Shown here one piece after another: positions 1-9,548 of a stretch of DNA of 64,000 bases (its first letter is position 1; every line of letters starts with the position of its first letter). The DNA lies in contig JBGTBR010000089.1 of NCBI GenBank assembly GCA_041749255.1, positions 1-64,000 on the forward strand, read 5' to 3'. A model generated the notes under the pieces. It saw only the letters and a list, made by a program, of their open reading frames with translations. It was not told the DNA's origin and searched no databases. The DNA is from JABDLO01 sp041749255 (GTDB lineage Bacteria; Bacteroidota; Bacteroidia; Chitinophagales; Saprospiraceae). Both the position numbers and the translations under genes were made by a program.

Positions 1-174
1 GTGAAGTAAAGATATCTAACTGTGCTGTTTCTGATGACTTTTTTAACATACCTTATGCTTTTTGAATCTTCCCCAAGATACTCATTATATATCAAAATTT
101 TATCATATTTGTTCTTTTAACTTTTCGGAGTGGACTCATAGATTAATTTAAAGCTCGCTAAACAGTACATTTTT

Positions 175-939
175 ATGCTTATACTTACATCACCTGCCAA
201 GACCATCGACAATCAGGCAGGTAAAAATATAAATGGTACGACTTTTCATAGATTTAATAAAGAAACGCAAGAATTAATCAGCTACCTCAGAAAAAAAAAT
301 CGAAAGGAACTCAAAAAATTGATGAAGATCAGCGATAAACTCGCTGAAGAAAATTACAACCGATTCCAGGATTTCTCTGAAGAATTTACCCTGGCCAACA
401 GTAGCCCTGCTCTATTGGCCTTTAAAGGAGATGTGTATCTTGGACTGGAAGCAGAAACATTAAAAGAAGATGATTTGGCTTTTGCGCAAAGGCATATACG
501 CATTTTGTCGGGTCTCTATGGCGTTTTGAGGCCATTGGATCTTATGCAACCTTACAGACTGGAAATAGGCACTGCCATGAAAAACCCGCGCGGTAAGAAT
601 CTATATGAATATTGGGGTGACAAAATCACGGCGGCTTTAAAAGAGGATTTACAGGAATGGAATATGGACGAAGTACTCAATTTGGCTTCCAACGAATATT
701 TCAAGTCTATCCGGCAAAACAATCTGAATGCAAGAATATTTCGAGCTCAATTTAAAGAAGATCGAAATGGAACCCTTACGTTCATTTCTTACCATGCAAA
801 AAAAGCACGAGGGTTGTTAATGCGATATATTATTGACAATAAGCTAGAAAAAGTCGAACAGATCAAATCATTTAATCTTGAAGGTTACCTGTTCTCTCAA
901 TCTCACTCGACGGCTGACGAATTTATATTTATTCGTTAG
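175..939 (+). CDS. yaaA: YaaA family peroxide-stress protein
   Basis: The 254-residue product is the usual length for the YaaA (UPF0246/DUF328) family. It opens with the family's LTSPAKTID-type motif near residue 4 and keeps the conserved core, including RILSGLYGVLRPLDL near residue 108 and LASNEYFK near residue 180. In Escherichia coli YaaA is a cytosolic protein that lowers intracellular free iron during hydrogen peroxide stress and binds DNA; that role is transferred by homology. The ATG at 175 lies directly at the conserved N-terminus, so the start is secure. The gene stands alone, with about 60 bp to the next start. I see no clear promoter in the 174 bp upstream. Confidence 0.93.
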   Translation: MLILTSPAKTIDNQAGKNINGTTFHRFNKETQELISYLRKKNRKELKKLMKISDKLAEENYNRFQDFSEEFTLANSSPALLAFKGDVYLGLEAETLKEDDLAFAQRHIRILSGLYGVLRPLDLMQPYRLEIGTAMKNPRGKNLYEYWGDKITAALKEDLQEWNMDEVLNLASNEYFKSIRQNNLNARIFRAQFKEDRNGTLTFISYHAKKARGLLMRYIIDNKLEKVEQIKSFNLEGYLFSQSHSTADEFIFIR

Positions 940-1000
940 TGGTGTTCAAATCTATTTTTCCCTTATATTTGATTCAATAGAACTTCCAAAATCCTATAAA

Positions 1001-3427
1001 ATGATTCATTTTCTCAGATTTTTACTTTCACTGCTTGTGACTGTGCTTGTGATCATGTTGTTTAATGGCCAATTATCCTCCGTTTTTCCGTCTGTTCCCG
1101 CTTTGGGTCATATACTAAATCCAAGTACTGGAGTATGGGTAAATGGTGAGAAAGATATTCACTTTAAAGATCAAACATTAACTTTCGATAGTCTGGATAG
1201 CGAAGTAATCATAGTTTACGATCAGCGCATGGTTCCACATATTTTTGCTTCCAATACCGGAGATGCGATGTTTGCACAGGGATATGTCGAAGCAAAAGAC
1301 CGTCTTTTTCAACTTCAATTCATCAATCGATTTGCTTCCGGGAGATTATCAGAAATACTGGGAGACCGTGTCCTTAATCTGGATATGCAACAGAGAAGGA
1401 AAGGAATGAATTATGCAGTTGAGAACTCTGAATTAGGATGGAGCAAGCATTTTGATAAAAATCCTGAAGTGCTTCAATATATGAAAGGTATCAACACTTA
1501 TTTTTCTTCTCTTAATCAAAAGGATCTTCCTGTAGAATTTAAATTAACAGGTATGCCGGTCGAAGAATGGACGATACAGCATTCTGCAAGAGTATTCAAG
1601 TGGATGAGTGACGTATTAAGCGGTTATGGAAAGGACATTGAATTTACCAATCTGAAAGCTATGCTTGATGAAGATATGTACCATACTTTGTATCCGGAAA
1701 AACCCCAAAATGTAGATCCGGTCATTCCTTCAGAAGTAGTCTATCAATTTGAAGAATTAGTTATTGAAGAGGGCATGGGATGGAGCGGTACAGATAAAAC
1801 ATATAATGCCACCTCATTTCCTTCATCGCCTAAAGGTACGGGAAGTAACAATTGGGCCATAGCATCAACACTTTCATCATCTGGTGCCCCCATATATTGC
1901 AGCGACCCTCATTTGACACTTACCCTGCCCTCTGTGTGGTATGAAATAGGTATTCACACTCCTGAATATAATGTTTACGGTGTTACAATTCCAGGTATGC
2001 CGGGAGTTATGATGGGATTTAATGACAGTATTGCCTGGGGAGAGACCAATGTAGGCTGGGACATAAAAGATTTCTTTGAGATAAAATGGCTGGATAAAAA
2101 AAACCTGATATATGAATTGGACGGTAAAGAAACAAAAGCTGACGTTAGATTAGAAACCATCAAAGTTAAAGGCCGGGCCGATGTAATAGATACAGTTATT
2201 TATACTTATTGGGGCCCTATAGCACATACTACTACTGACGGCAAAGACCTCGCGATGCGATGGCTACCTCACGATGTGCCGGAGTCACCGGAATACATGA
2301 CATTTGTAGCAGGAATGCAAGCGAGAAATTACGATGAATACCTGCAAAATACTTCGCATTATTTGGCTCCAGCTCAAAATTTTGGCTTTGCTTCGAAAAA
2401 TGGAGATATAGCTCTGAGGGTTAATGGTAAATTTCCGGCTAAAACTTTTCTGGATGGGAAGTATATCAAAGATGGAAGTATATCATCCAATGACTGGGAA
2501 AATTTTATACCGCGAATTCAGGTTCCTCAGGTTCTTAACCCAAAGAGGGGATTTATCTCATCTGCTAATCAACGATCAACCGATGATACTTATCCTTACT
2601 ACTATAATGGTAAATTTGAACATTACAGAAACCGGACATTAAATGAAGCACTTAGTGGGAAAGATGTATTCACCATTGATGACATGAAGGCATTGCAGTT
2701 TAGTTCTTTTAGCAAAAAAGCAGAAGAGTCATTGCCTTTGATTCTGTCCATCCTTAACGATCAAAACTGGGATGATGATAAGGTTGAATATCTGCAAACG
2801 CTTAAAAACTGGGACTTATCTTACAAAGTCGATAGTGAAGGTGCATCGATTTATGAGATCACTTTTCATCATATCTACAACAAAACATTTGATGAGATCC
2901 TGGCATTAAAGGATTCCATTCCGGTAGTGATGCCTGAAGACTGGGCTTTAATTGATATTATGATTCATAATCCTGAACACAATATTTTCAACGTGATAAA
3001 TACTGATGATAAAGAAACACTCAAGGACATCGTGATCAGTTCTTTCATAGCCACAGTAGATTCCCTTTCCAATGTTGTGAGCAAGTTCAAATCCATACAA
3101 TGGGGTCAATTGCGTCCACTCCAAATTCATCACCTGGCCCGAATTCCTTCCTTTTCATCATTGGATATGCCATTGGCAGGTCACACGGATGCATTGAATG
3201 CCACCGGTTATGCATCTAACGGACCTTCCTGGAGAATGATCGTTTCTCTGGAAGAAAATACAAAAGCATGGGGTATTTTTCCTGGTGGGCAATCAGGAAA
3301 TCCTTTCAGCAAATATTACAGAACATCTATTGAAAAATGGTCGAAAGGAGAATACCATGAATTGAAAGATGTTAAAAAACCAGAAGATGTAGATGCATTG
3401 TACACCATTAAATTGACAAGAAAATGA
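1001..3427 (+). CDS. Penicillin acylase family N-terminal-nucleophile hydrolase
   Basis: This is an exported amidase of the penicillin/acyl-homoserine-lactone acylase family, about 808 residues as annotated, which suits the single-chain precursor. The start at 1001 was preferred over an in-frame ATG at 878 because it gives a clean hydrophobic export segment (MIHFLRFLLSLLVTVLVIML) and avoids overlap with yaaA. Residues about 60-230 form the alpha-chain region. The sequence GTGSNNW follows, with Ser282 as the expected self-cleavage nucleophile at the beta-chain N-terminus. GMPGVMMGFNDSIAWG and the late beta-chain motif SGNPFSKYY are also present. The natural substrate cannot be read from the sequence; candidates are N-acyl amides such as AHLs or acyl-peptides. 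It overlaps the next gene by 4 bp (ATGA). Confidence 0.9.
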   Translation: MIHFLRFLLSLLVTVLVIMLFNGQLSSVFPSVPALGHILNPSTGVWVNGEKDIHFKDQTLTFDSLDSEVIIVYDQRMVPHIFASNTGDAMFAQGYVEAKDRLFQLQFINRFASGRLSEILGDRVLNLDMQQRRKGMNYAVENSELGWSKHFDKNPEVLQYMKGINTYFSSLNQKDLPVEFKLTGMPVEEWTIQHSARVFKWMSDVLSGYGKDIEFTNLKAMLDEDMYHTLYPEKPQNVDPVIPSEVVYQFEELVIEEGMGWSGTDKTYNATSFPSSPKGTGSNNWAIASTLSSSGAPIYCSDPHLTLTLPSVWYEIGIHTPEYNVYGVTIPGMPGVMMGFNDSIAWGETNVGWDIKDFFEIKWLDKKNLIYELDGKETKADVRLETIKVKGRADVIDTVIYTYWGPIAHTTTDGKDLAMRWLPHDVPESPEYMTFVAGMQARNYDEYLQNTSHYLAPAQNFGFASKNGDIALRVNGKFPAKTFLDGKYIKDGSISSNDWENFIPRIQVPQVLNPKRGFISSANQRSTDDTYPYYYNGKFEHYRNRTLNEALSGKDVFTIDDMKALQFSSFSKKAEESLPLILSILNDQNWDDDKVEYLQTLKNWDLSYKVDSEGASIYEITFHHIYNKTFDEILALKDSIPVVMPEDWALIDIMIHNPEHNIFNVINTDDKETLKDIVISSFIATVDSLSNVVSKFKSIQWGQLRPLQIHHLARIPSFSSLDMPLAGHTDALNATGYASNGPSWRMIVSLEENTKAWGIFPGGQSGNPFSKYYRTSIEKWSKGEYHELKDVKKPEDVDALYTIKLTRK

Positions 3428-3786
3428 GCAAAAATAATATGGCTTTGGTGCTGACCATACTTTTAGGATGGCTTGCATTAATTTTTCTTCCCTGGTGGGT
3501 CGGAGCATTAGCAACATTTATAATAGGCTACTTTTTGATTAATGAGCTCGTTCGATCATTTGTAATCGGATTTATAGCTCTTTTCACTGTTTGGACAATG
3601 ATGGCTTTATGGCAAAATTTGGGTACCCACGTTTCAGTATCAGATTCAATAGGTCTCGTTTTTGGGGGAATTCCGGGATCATTAGTTTATATATTGACTG
3701 GGCTGATTGGTGGGATCACAGGAGGATTAGGCTCACTTACAGGAACTTTGCTGAGAAAAACAGCTATAAAAAAACAAGTTTCCTGA
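3424..3786 (+). CDS. Small integral membrane protein, unknown function
   Basis: This 120-residue protein starts inside the stop codon of the acylase gene (ATGA overlap), which suggests translational coupling. Three to four hydrophobic segments are visible: roughly residues 6-27, 28-44, 47-63 and a Gly-rich segment at 80-110. The C-terminus is short and basic (LRKTAIKKQVS), probably cytoplasmic. I do not recognise a family. The coupling suggests a job linked to the acylase, perhaps in the inner membrane, but this is inference from position only. Confidence 0.7.
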   Translation: MSKNNMALVLTILLGWLALIFLPWWVGALATFIIGYFLINELVRSFVIGFIALFTVWTMMALWQNLGTHVSVSDSIGLVFGGIPGSLVYILTGLIGGITGGLGSLTGTLLRKTAIKKQVS

Positions 3787-3864
3787 TTTACCACAACTAA
3801 CTATAGAAGTAACTAAATTTTTAAGTATTCATTTAAAAATTGAAAAAAATGGTATTTTAGTACG

Positions 3865-5541
3865 GTGATCAAAACAGATATCTCACTATGCGTGAAGAAT
3901 TATTTGGCCTATTGCATTGCCATCACCGGAAGTACTACTGATGCCATAGTATCCACTGACTCAAATGGAGTCGTTCTCACCTGGAACCATGCGGCAGAAA
4001 TCATCTTCCAATACTCAGCAGAAGAAATGATTGGAAAACCTCTTTATGCCATTATACCTGAAAGATTCAGGGACATGCATGAAAAGGGAATGGACAGGGT
4101 GAATAGTGGAGAAAACCCACGGGTCATAGGTAAGATTGCAGAATTGGCAGGTGTCAGAAAAAATGGTGAGGAATTTCCAATTGAACTCTCTTTATCAACC
4201 TGGAACACAGAAGAATGCAAATATTACGCGGGAATAATCAGGGATATATCCTTGCGGAAAAAGGCAGAAGACCTTATTAGGGCTTCAGAAGAAAGTTTAA
4301 AATCAATCCTTCAATCAGCTAATGATGCCATTATTACCGCTGACAAAACAGGTAATATTCTTTCATGGAATCCCTACGCATCATCCGTATTTGGATACAT
4401 GGAAGAAGAGGTTTTGGGCAAATCTCTCAACTGCATCATTCCCGAACAGTTTAGGGTAGCCCATGAAAGTGGCATGAAAAGGGTATCGACAGGAGGAGAA
4501 CACCGGGTGATTGGAAACACTGTAGAACTTTCCGGGCTACATAAAGATGGGAGGCAAATACCCATTGAACTTTCTCTGTCTACCTGGAATAATGGTCATG
4601 AACCATTTTTTTGTGGTATCATTCGCGATATAAGTATACGTAAAAAACAAGAAGTACAAATTCTCAAACAGCAAGAGATGTTATCGTCAAGAACAAAAGA
4701 ATTGACCATTCTAAATGAAGAAGTGAACACTAAAAATGAGCAATTAGAAGCACTATCCAACAAACTTGCCAAATATTTATCGCGTCAGGTGTATACCTCC
4801 ATATTTGAAGGAAAAAGAGATGTAAAAATTGAATCATACCGCAAAAAACTGACAGTATTCTTTTCTGACATTCATGGATTCACCGAGTTGACTGACAGGG
4901 TTGAATCGGAAGTCCTTACCAGGTTATTAAATAAATACCTGAATGAAATGTCCAAAATAGCCATCGATCACGGAGGCACGATCGATAAGTACATCGGTGA
5001 TGCCATCATGATATTTTTTGGTGATCCGGAATCCCTCGGTGAAAAACAAGATGCCATTGCATGTGTGAAAATGGCCCTAGACATGAAAGATAAGCTTGAA
5101 GAACTCAGAAAAGAATGGAGTTTGATCGGGGTTCCTAAACCGCTAAGAGCAAGAATGGGAATTAATACCGGGTATTGCACCGTGGGCAATTTTGGATCTG
5201 AAGACAGGCTTCACTATACGATAGTCGGAGGCCCTGTAAATCTAGCTGCCAGGCTTGAATCAGCGGCACCTGTAGATGAGATTCTTATTTCTTCAGATAC
5301 ATATGCTTTAATTAAAGATGAAATACTTTGTGAGAAAGTGGGTGAAATCGAAATGAAAGGTATTGCTTATCCAGTCCAAACCTATCTTGTTAAAGGCCCG
5401 AAAAACCATGAACAATTTGAAGCAGAGCAGTTGAAAGCACAACTTAAAGGATTCAATATTGATATTAATTTTCACGAACTGGATTATAATGGTAAGCTTT
5501 ACGTAAAAGATCTTCTGGAAAAAGCTTTGAAAAAATTATAA
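3865..5541 (+). CDS. PAS-PAS class III adenylate cyclase
   Basis: This 558-residue signalling protein starts at GTG; no in-frame ATG lies before the first PAS core. Two PAS domains (about residues 14-130 and 142-256) are near copies of each other. A coiled-coil linker (about 262-310) leads to a class III nucleotide cyclase domain (about 325-505). Asp335 (FSDIHGF) and Asp379 (YIGDAIM) are the metal ligands. Lys375 and Thr452 sit at the positions that specify adenine in class III adenylate cyclases, and Asn459/Arg463 match the transition-state residues. Cyclic AMP synthesis is therefore the best reading. No transmembrane segment or haem-binding His is obvious, so the PAS ligand is unknown. The protein is probably cytosolic. 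Confidence 0.9.
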   Translation: MIKTDISLCVKNYLAYCIAITGSTTDAIVSTDSNGVVLTWNHAAEIIFQYSAEEMIGKPLYAIIPERFRDMHEKGMDRVNSGENPRVIGKIAELAGVRKNGEEFPIELSLSTWNTEECKYYAGIIRDISLRKKAEDLIRASEESLKSILQSANDAIITADKTGNILSWNPYASSVFGYMEEEVLGKSLNCIIPEQFRVAHESGMKRVSTGGEHRVIGNTVELSGLHKDGRQIPIELSLSTWNNGHEPFFCGIIRDISIRKKQEVQILKQQEMLSSRTKELTILNEEVNTKNEQLEALSNKLAKYLSRQVYTSIFEGKRDVKIESYRKKLTVFFSDIHGFTELTDRVESEVLTRLLNKYLNEMSKIAIDHGGTIDKYIGDAIMIFFGDPESLGEKQDAIACVKMALDMKDKLEELRKEWSLIGVPKPLRARMGINTGYCTVGNFGSEDRLHYTIVGGPVNLAARLESAAPVDEILISSDTYALIKDEILCEKVGEIEMKGIAYPVQTYLVKGPKNHEQFEAEQLKAQLKGFNIDINFHELDYNGKLYVKDLLEKALKKL

Positions 5542-5672
5542 TGTAATGTGCTGGTATAAATATCAGGCAGGATCATGAATGTGTGCACATACTTTCAATT
5601 CAGTTACAGAATCAAATTAAATGATTTTTAATTGACAAAAAGTGAATATCAGAAAAAGTAAGTAACAGTACT

Positions 5673-6917
5673 ATGAATACAGACATATTTTCCCTTATTG
5701 ACCTTTATGACATAGTATTATTATACGCCGGTATTGTCATATTAGCTATAAGCGTAATTCCCAGGATAATTTCTGATAAAGTCATTACTTCCCCTATTGT
5801 GTACCTCGGGTTATCGATTGTATTTTTTTCATTTTTGAGCCATTCACCATTACCCCATTTAGCAGAAGAACCCTACCTGGGAAAACGATTGACCGAGTTG
5901 GGAGTCATCATATCTTTGACTTCCGCCGGACTTAAACTAAAAAATCCATTTTCATACCAAACCTGGAAGTATGCTACCCGACTCCTCATTATTACCATGC
6001 CCTTAACTATAATAGTAGTGGCCTTATACGGCTGGGTGGCTCTGGGTTTTGTGCCGGCAACTGCCCTTCTCCTGGGTGCGGTGATTGCTCCCACTGATCC
6101 GGTTTTAGCTTCTGAAATCCAAACCACACATCCACATGAAGATGATTATTCCAGTTCAAGACTGGCACTTACTGCGGAAGCAGGACTGAATGATGGTCTG
6201 GCTTTTCCTTTTACCAATATGGCCATTGCATTGGCTGCGATAGGTCTAAGTCCTTCGCTTTGGTTAGTAGATTGGATCGTGTATGACGTTATCTACAAAA
6301 TAGTGATGGGTGTCATTGTAGGTGCCATCATAGGATGGGCATTGTCAAAAACCGTATTCAGCTACAAAAAATTATCAACACATGAATCTTTAATTTCCAT
6401 TGGAATTTATTCTTTGAGTTTGACACTAATCCCATATGGTATTGCGGAAATACTTGGCTGTTATGGTTTTATTTCTGTTTTTGTTGCCGCATGTGTTTTT
6501 AGGCATGAAGAAACAAATTATGAAAACTTACAACATTTACATGATTTTTCAGAGGAAATGGAGAAGGTATTCATAGCCATCCTCTTTACTTTATTGGGCA
6601 CTTATATTGTGCACCATTTTATCTATGACTTTGAATGGTATATGGTGCCTGCAGCTGTAGTTATTGTTTTCATCATCAGACCATTTTCAGGATATGTAGC
6701 ATTAATGGGTACATCTTTACCTAAAACCAAGAAAATGATCATTTCCTTTTATGGAATAAGGGGAATCGGCTCGATATATTATTTATTATATGCATTATAT
6801 CACACTCAATTTGACCAATCAAAACAAATACTGGCATTGGTTACTGTAGTCATCATGGTATCCATTGTTGCGCATGGTACGACTGCTAGATACATTATCA
6901 ATAGGTATGTAAATTAA
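5673..6917 (+). CDS. CPA1-type sodium/proton antiporter
   Basis: The product has 414 residues and about 11-12 hydrophobic segments with no long C-terminal tail. It carries the cation:proton antiporter signatures GAVIAPTDPVLAS (Asp142) and ALTAEAGLNDGLAF (Asn173-Asp174), the ND pair characteristic of CPA1 NhaP/NHE-like electroneutral antiporters. A conserved FYGIRGIGSIYYLLYAL helix lies near residue 360. It likely exchanges Na+ (or K+) for H+ across the inner membrane in pH and salt homeostasis. It is monocistronic. A GGTTTAAACC palindrome lies just after the stop, but it lacks a T-tract and is not called a terminator. Confidence 0.9.
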   Translation: MNTDIFSLIDLYDIVLLYAGIVILAISVIPRIISDKVITSPIVYLGLSIVFFSFLSHSPLPHLAEEPYLGKRLTELGVIISLTSAGLKLKNPFSYQTWKYATRLLIITMPLTIIVVALYGWVALGFVPATALLLGAVIAPTDPVLASEIQTTHPHEDDYSSSRLALTAEAGLNDGLAFPFTNMAIALAAIGLSPSLWLVDWIVYDVIYKIVMGVIVGAIIGWALSKTVFSYKKLSTHESLISIGIYSLSLTLIPYGIAEILGCYGFISVFVAACVFRHEETNYENLQHLHDFSEEMEKVFIAILFTLLGTYIVHHFIYDFEWYMVPAAVVIVFIIRPFSGYVALMGTSLPKTKKMIISFYGIRGIGSIYYLLYALYHTQFDQSKQILALVTVVIMVSIVAHGTTARYIINRYVN

Positions 6918-6986
6918 ATAAATCAGAATCGGTTTAAACCAGCATTTCCTTTCTTATTTGAGACCAATGTTCATACGTGTCATCTA

Positions 6987-7022
6987 TGTTCGCATACGGT
7001 CATGTTTATCCGAAATCGGACA
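6987..7022 (+). promoter_or_regulatory. Putative enhancer-binding-protein sites, two palindromes
   Basis: Two imperfect palindromes fit a TGTCCG-N4-CGGACA pattern: 6987-7002 reads TGTTCGCATACGGTCA and 7007-7022 reads TATCCGAAATCGGACA. Their centres are 20 bp apart, about two helical turns, and they lie 70-90 bp upstream of the sigma-54 element. A weaker, one-sided match at 6968-6982 continues the spacing. The arrangement is what one expects of upstream activator sites for an NtrC-type regulator. The regulator is not encoded in this window, so the assignment is inference. Confidence 0.5.
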
Positions 7023-7074
7023 GATTTGGCTTAAAAATTAGGATAGAAGTGCCATTAGCATCGAATGATACCCA

Positions 7075-7091
7075 TTGGCATATCGTTTGCC
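7075..7091 (+). promoter_or_regulatory. Sigma-54 (-24/-12) promoter of the permease cluster
   Basis: The sequence TTGGCATATCGTTTGCC has the invariant GG (7077-7078) and GC (7089-7090) with 10 bases between them, and matches the consensus TGGCAYRNNNNTTGCW at 15 of 16 positions. The predicted transcript start is near 7102, about 20 bp before the ATG at 7122. This excludes the in-frame ATG at 7065, which lies upstream of the promoter. Palindromic sites occur at the expected enhancer distance. Confidence 0.75.
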
Positions 7092-7121
7092 ATGTCCTAT
7101 TTTAACTCAAGAGAACATATC

Positions 7122-9536
7122 ATGTTACAGAATTACTTCAAAATTGCATGGCGGAATATTTTTAAAAATAAAATGATATCCATAGTTAATCTTGTGGGTT
7201 TATCTATTGGTCTTGCTTTTGGTGCTTTGGTCTTTCTTTTTGTCTATGAAGAGATTTCCTATGATCGGTTTCATAATAATTCTCATCGTATCTACAGGGT
7301 AAATTCCCATCTTTTAGATTTGAGTGCTGGCTCGGAGAGTAAAAATGCTACCAATGGCTGGGGAATTGGCCGTACTCTCAAGCGCGAATTTCCAGAAGTA
7401 GAAGATGTAATTTATATGCGTCTTTTTCCGACTCTATCTATTTTTCACGATGAACAATATTACAATCAGAACCTCTTGTACGCTGAAGAAAATTTTTTCG
7501 AATTTTTTTCTTTTCCCCTAAAAAATGGCGATCCTAAATCTGCTTTAAGAGATCCATATTCTGTCGTTCTTTCGAAAAAAATGGAAAAAAAATTTTTTGA
7601 TGGTGATGGATTTGGAAAGGAATTGATCTTTGCAGATACCATGATTTTCAAGGTAACGGGGATATTAGAAGAAATTCCTGGAAAGTCACATATTGACTTT
7701 GATATTCTGATATCATTTGCCACTTTCAAAGCTTTCAATCCAGGTTTTGACCAGGAAGACAGATGGTTTTCTTTTAATATGGTTAATTATGTGAAACTCC
7801 AGGAAGGTGCAGATTTTGTGTCATTTAAAGATAAAACTACTGATCTTTACATGGAAAAAGCGGCTGATCATTTCAGTTCTTTTGGACTTAGGGCAACCTT
7901 ATCCTATGATGCATTACCTTCAATATATTTTGAAAAAGCTGCTGGAAATCCACTGGGACCGAAAGGTAATGGCCAACAAATTAAAATTCTAATGTTGATT
8001 GCTTTCTTTATTATATTGTTGGCTTGTTTCAATTACATTAATCTCTCTACAGCCAGATCGACTTTCCGGGCCAGGGAGGTGGGTTTAAGAAAAGTCGTTG
8101 GATCCTCGCGCGCATCACTGGTGACACAGTTTTTATCAGAGTCTTTCCTTTCGACATTCATATCATTGCTATTGGCTATTACCATCATCCTGTTAAGTCT
8201 GCCATGGTTTAACATCATTACTGACCGAAGTTTTACTCTGTCTCAATTTTTACAGCCTTCTGTTTTAGCAGGATCTCTGATTATCTGGTTTGTTGTGAGT
8301 CTGTTGTCCGGGATTTATCCTGCCTGGATTATTTCAGGGCAATCTTCTATTGGTATCCTAAAAGGAAATTACCATACGGGAAAAACAGGTGTAAGGCTGA
8401 GGCAGGGATTGGTTATTTTTCAATTTTTTATATCTACAGCATTGATTATTTCCACCCTCGTAGTTTTAGATCAACTAGCCTTTATGTCAAAACAAGACTT
8501 AGGATTTAATAACAAACAAGTGGTATTTTTAAATGCCTCAGCAGTTGGATTTGATAAAAGGCAAAAAACGTATGCCGCTTTTAAAAATGATGTTTCATCA
8601 CTGGCACATGTCGATCGGATTTCTTACACCAATGCGATACCAGGAAAATATGGATGGGCAGGTCAAGTGGCTTTTCCTGAAGGAAAGACAATGGAAGAAA
8701 GCGTGAGCACTGAGTTTATAGTGGCAGATCCTGATTATGTTAAGACCATTGGTTTCCACATGCTGGCCGGCAGAGACTTTAATAGCGAACAGGGGCAAGA
8801 AGCAACAGATGCCCTCATTATCAATGAAGCTTGTGTGACAGCCATGGGTTGGGACACACCAGAAAATGCAATAGGAAAGCGAATAGATTCACCCTCAGGA
8901 GCACCAAAAGGTATGGTAATAGGAGTAATCCGGGATTACCACCAGCATGGGTTAAAAAGTGAAATCAGCTCAGTGGTCATAAGTCCTCAAACTCAGTTTG
9001 CCAATCAATATGTCATAAGGTACAATGCCGAATCCACCGGAGACCTTTTAGTGCAATTGGAAGAAGTTTGGAAAAATCATTTTCCGGGTTATACTTTTGA
9101 ATATTCCTTCCTTGATGAAAGTTTCCCCCGGCAATACGAATCTGAAATAAGGCTGGCTAAAATATTTGCCACCTTTGCTATTCTGGGCATCTCAATCGCT
9201 GTCATTGGCTTATTCGGTTTGATTTCTTTTGTAGTCACTTTTAAGACTAAAGAGATTGGGATTAGAAAAATTCTGGGCGCCACTACCGGAAATGTGCTTT
9301 CTCTTATTTCTAAAGACTTCCTTATTTTAGTATTTGCAGGTTATATTTTGGCTCTTCCTGTTGTGGTATATTTAATGAACCACTGGCTACAAAACTTTGC
9401 TTATAAAACATCCATAAGTGTTTTCCTTTTAGTCATCACAGGCTTAGCTGCATTTGGAATATCTTTATTGACCATTTCATTCCATGCCATAAGAGCTGCA
9501 TCGGCAGATCCTGTAAAATCTTTACGATACGAATAA
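7122..9536 (+). CDS. ABC transporter permease, MacB/FtsX type (copy 1)
   Basis: This 804-residue inner-membrane protein has a duplicated architecture: one transmembrane helix (about 21-42), a MacB-like periplasmic core domain, an FtsX three-helix block (about 275-410), a further helix near 425, a second periplasmic core and a final FtsX block (about 675-795). The cytoplasmic motifs REVGLRKVVGSSR and KEIGIRKILGATT mark the two FtsX units, where the separate ATPase docks. The tail DPVKSLRYE is typical. Start 7122 gives the conserved N-terminus LQNYFKIAWRNIFKNK and sits just after the sigma-54 promoter. The family works with a MacB/LolD-like ATPase, absent here. Substrate is unknown. Confidence 0.9.
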   Translation: MLQNYFKIAWRNIFKNKMISIVNLVGLSIGLAFGALVFLFVYEEISYDRFHNNSHRIYRVNSHLLDLSAGSESKNATNGWGIGRTLKREFPEVEDVIYMRLFPTLSIFHDEQYYNQNLLYAEENFFEFFSFPLKNGDPKSALRDPYSVVLSKKMEKKFFDGDGFGKELIFADTMIFKVTGILEEIPGKSHIDFDILISFATFKAFNPGFDQEDRWFSFNMVNYVKLQEGADFVSFKDKTTDLYMEKAADHFSSFGLRATLSYDALPSIYFEKAAGNPLGPKGNGQQIKILMLIAFFIILLACFNYINLSTARSTFRAREVGLRKVVGSSRASLVTQFLSESFLSTFISLLLAITIILLSLPWFNIITDRSFTLSQFLQPSVLAGSLIIWFVVSLLSGIYPAWIISGQSSIGILKGNYHTGKTGVRLRQGLVIFQFFISTALIISTLVVLDQLAFMSKQDLGFNNKQVVFLNASAVGFDKRQKTYAAFKNDVSSLAHVDRISYTNAIPGKYGWAGQVAFPEGKTMEESVSTEFIVADPDYVKTIGFHMLAGRDFNSEQGQEATDALIINEACVTAMGWDTPENAIGKRIDSPSGAPKGMVIGVIRDYHQHGLKSEISSVVISPQTQFANQYVIRYNAESTGDLLVQLEEVWKNHFPGYTFEYSFLDESFPRQYESEIRLAKIFATFAILGISIAVIGLFGLISFVVTFKTKEIGIRKILGATTGNVLSLISKDFLILVFAGYILALPVVVYLMNHWLQNFAYKTSISVFLLVITGLAAFGISLLTISFHAIRAASADPVKSLRYE

Positions 9537-9548
9537 ATTAAATTTGAT

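Noticed and set aside
878..1000. Upstream in-frame extension of the penicillin acylase
   Set aside because: It overlaps yaaA and puts 41 residues before a clean signal segment starting at 1001.
6933..6942. GGTTTAAACC palindrome as terminator of the antiporter gene
   Set aside because: No T-tract follows and the stem is only five pairs of mixed strength.
7065..7121. Earlier start for permease copy 1
   Set aside because: It lies upstream of and across the sigma-54 promoter; the conserved N-terminus begins at 7122.
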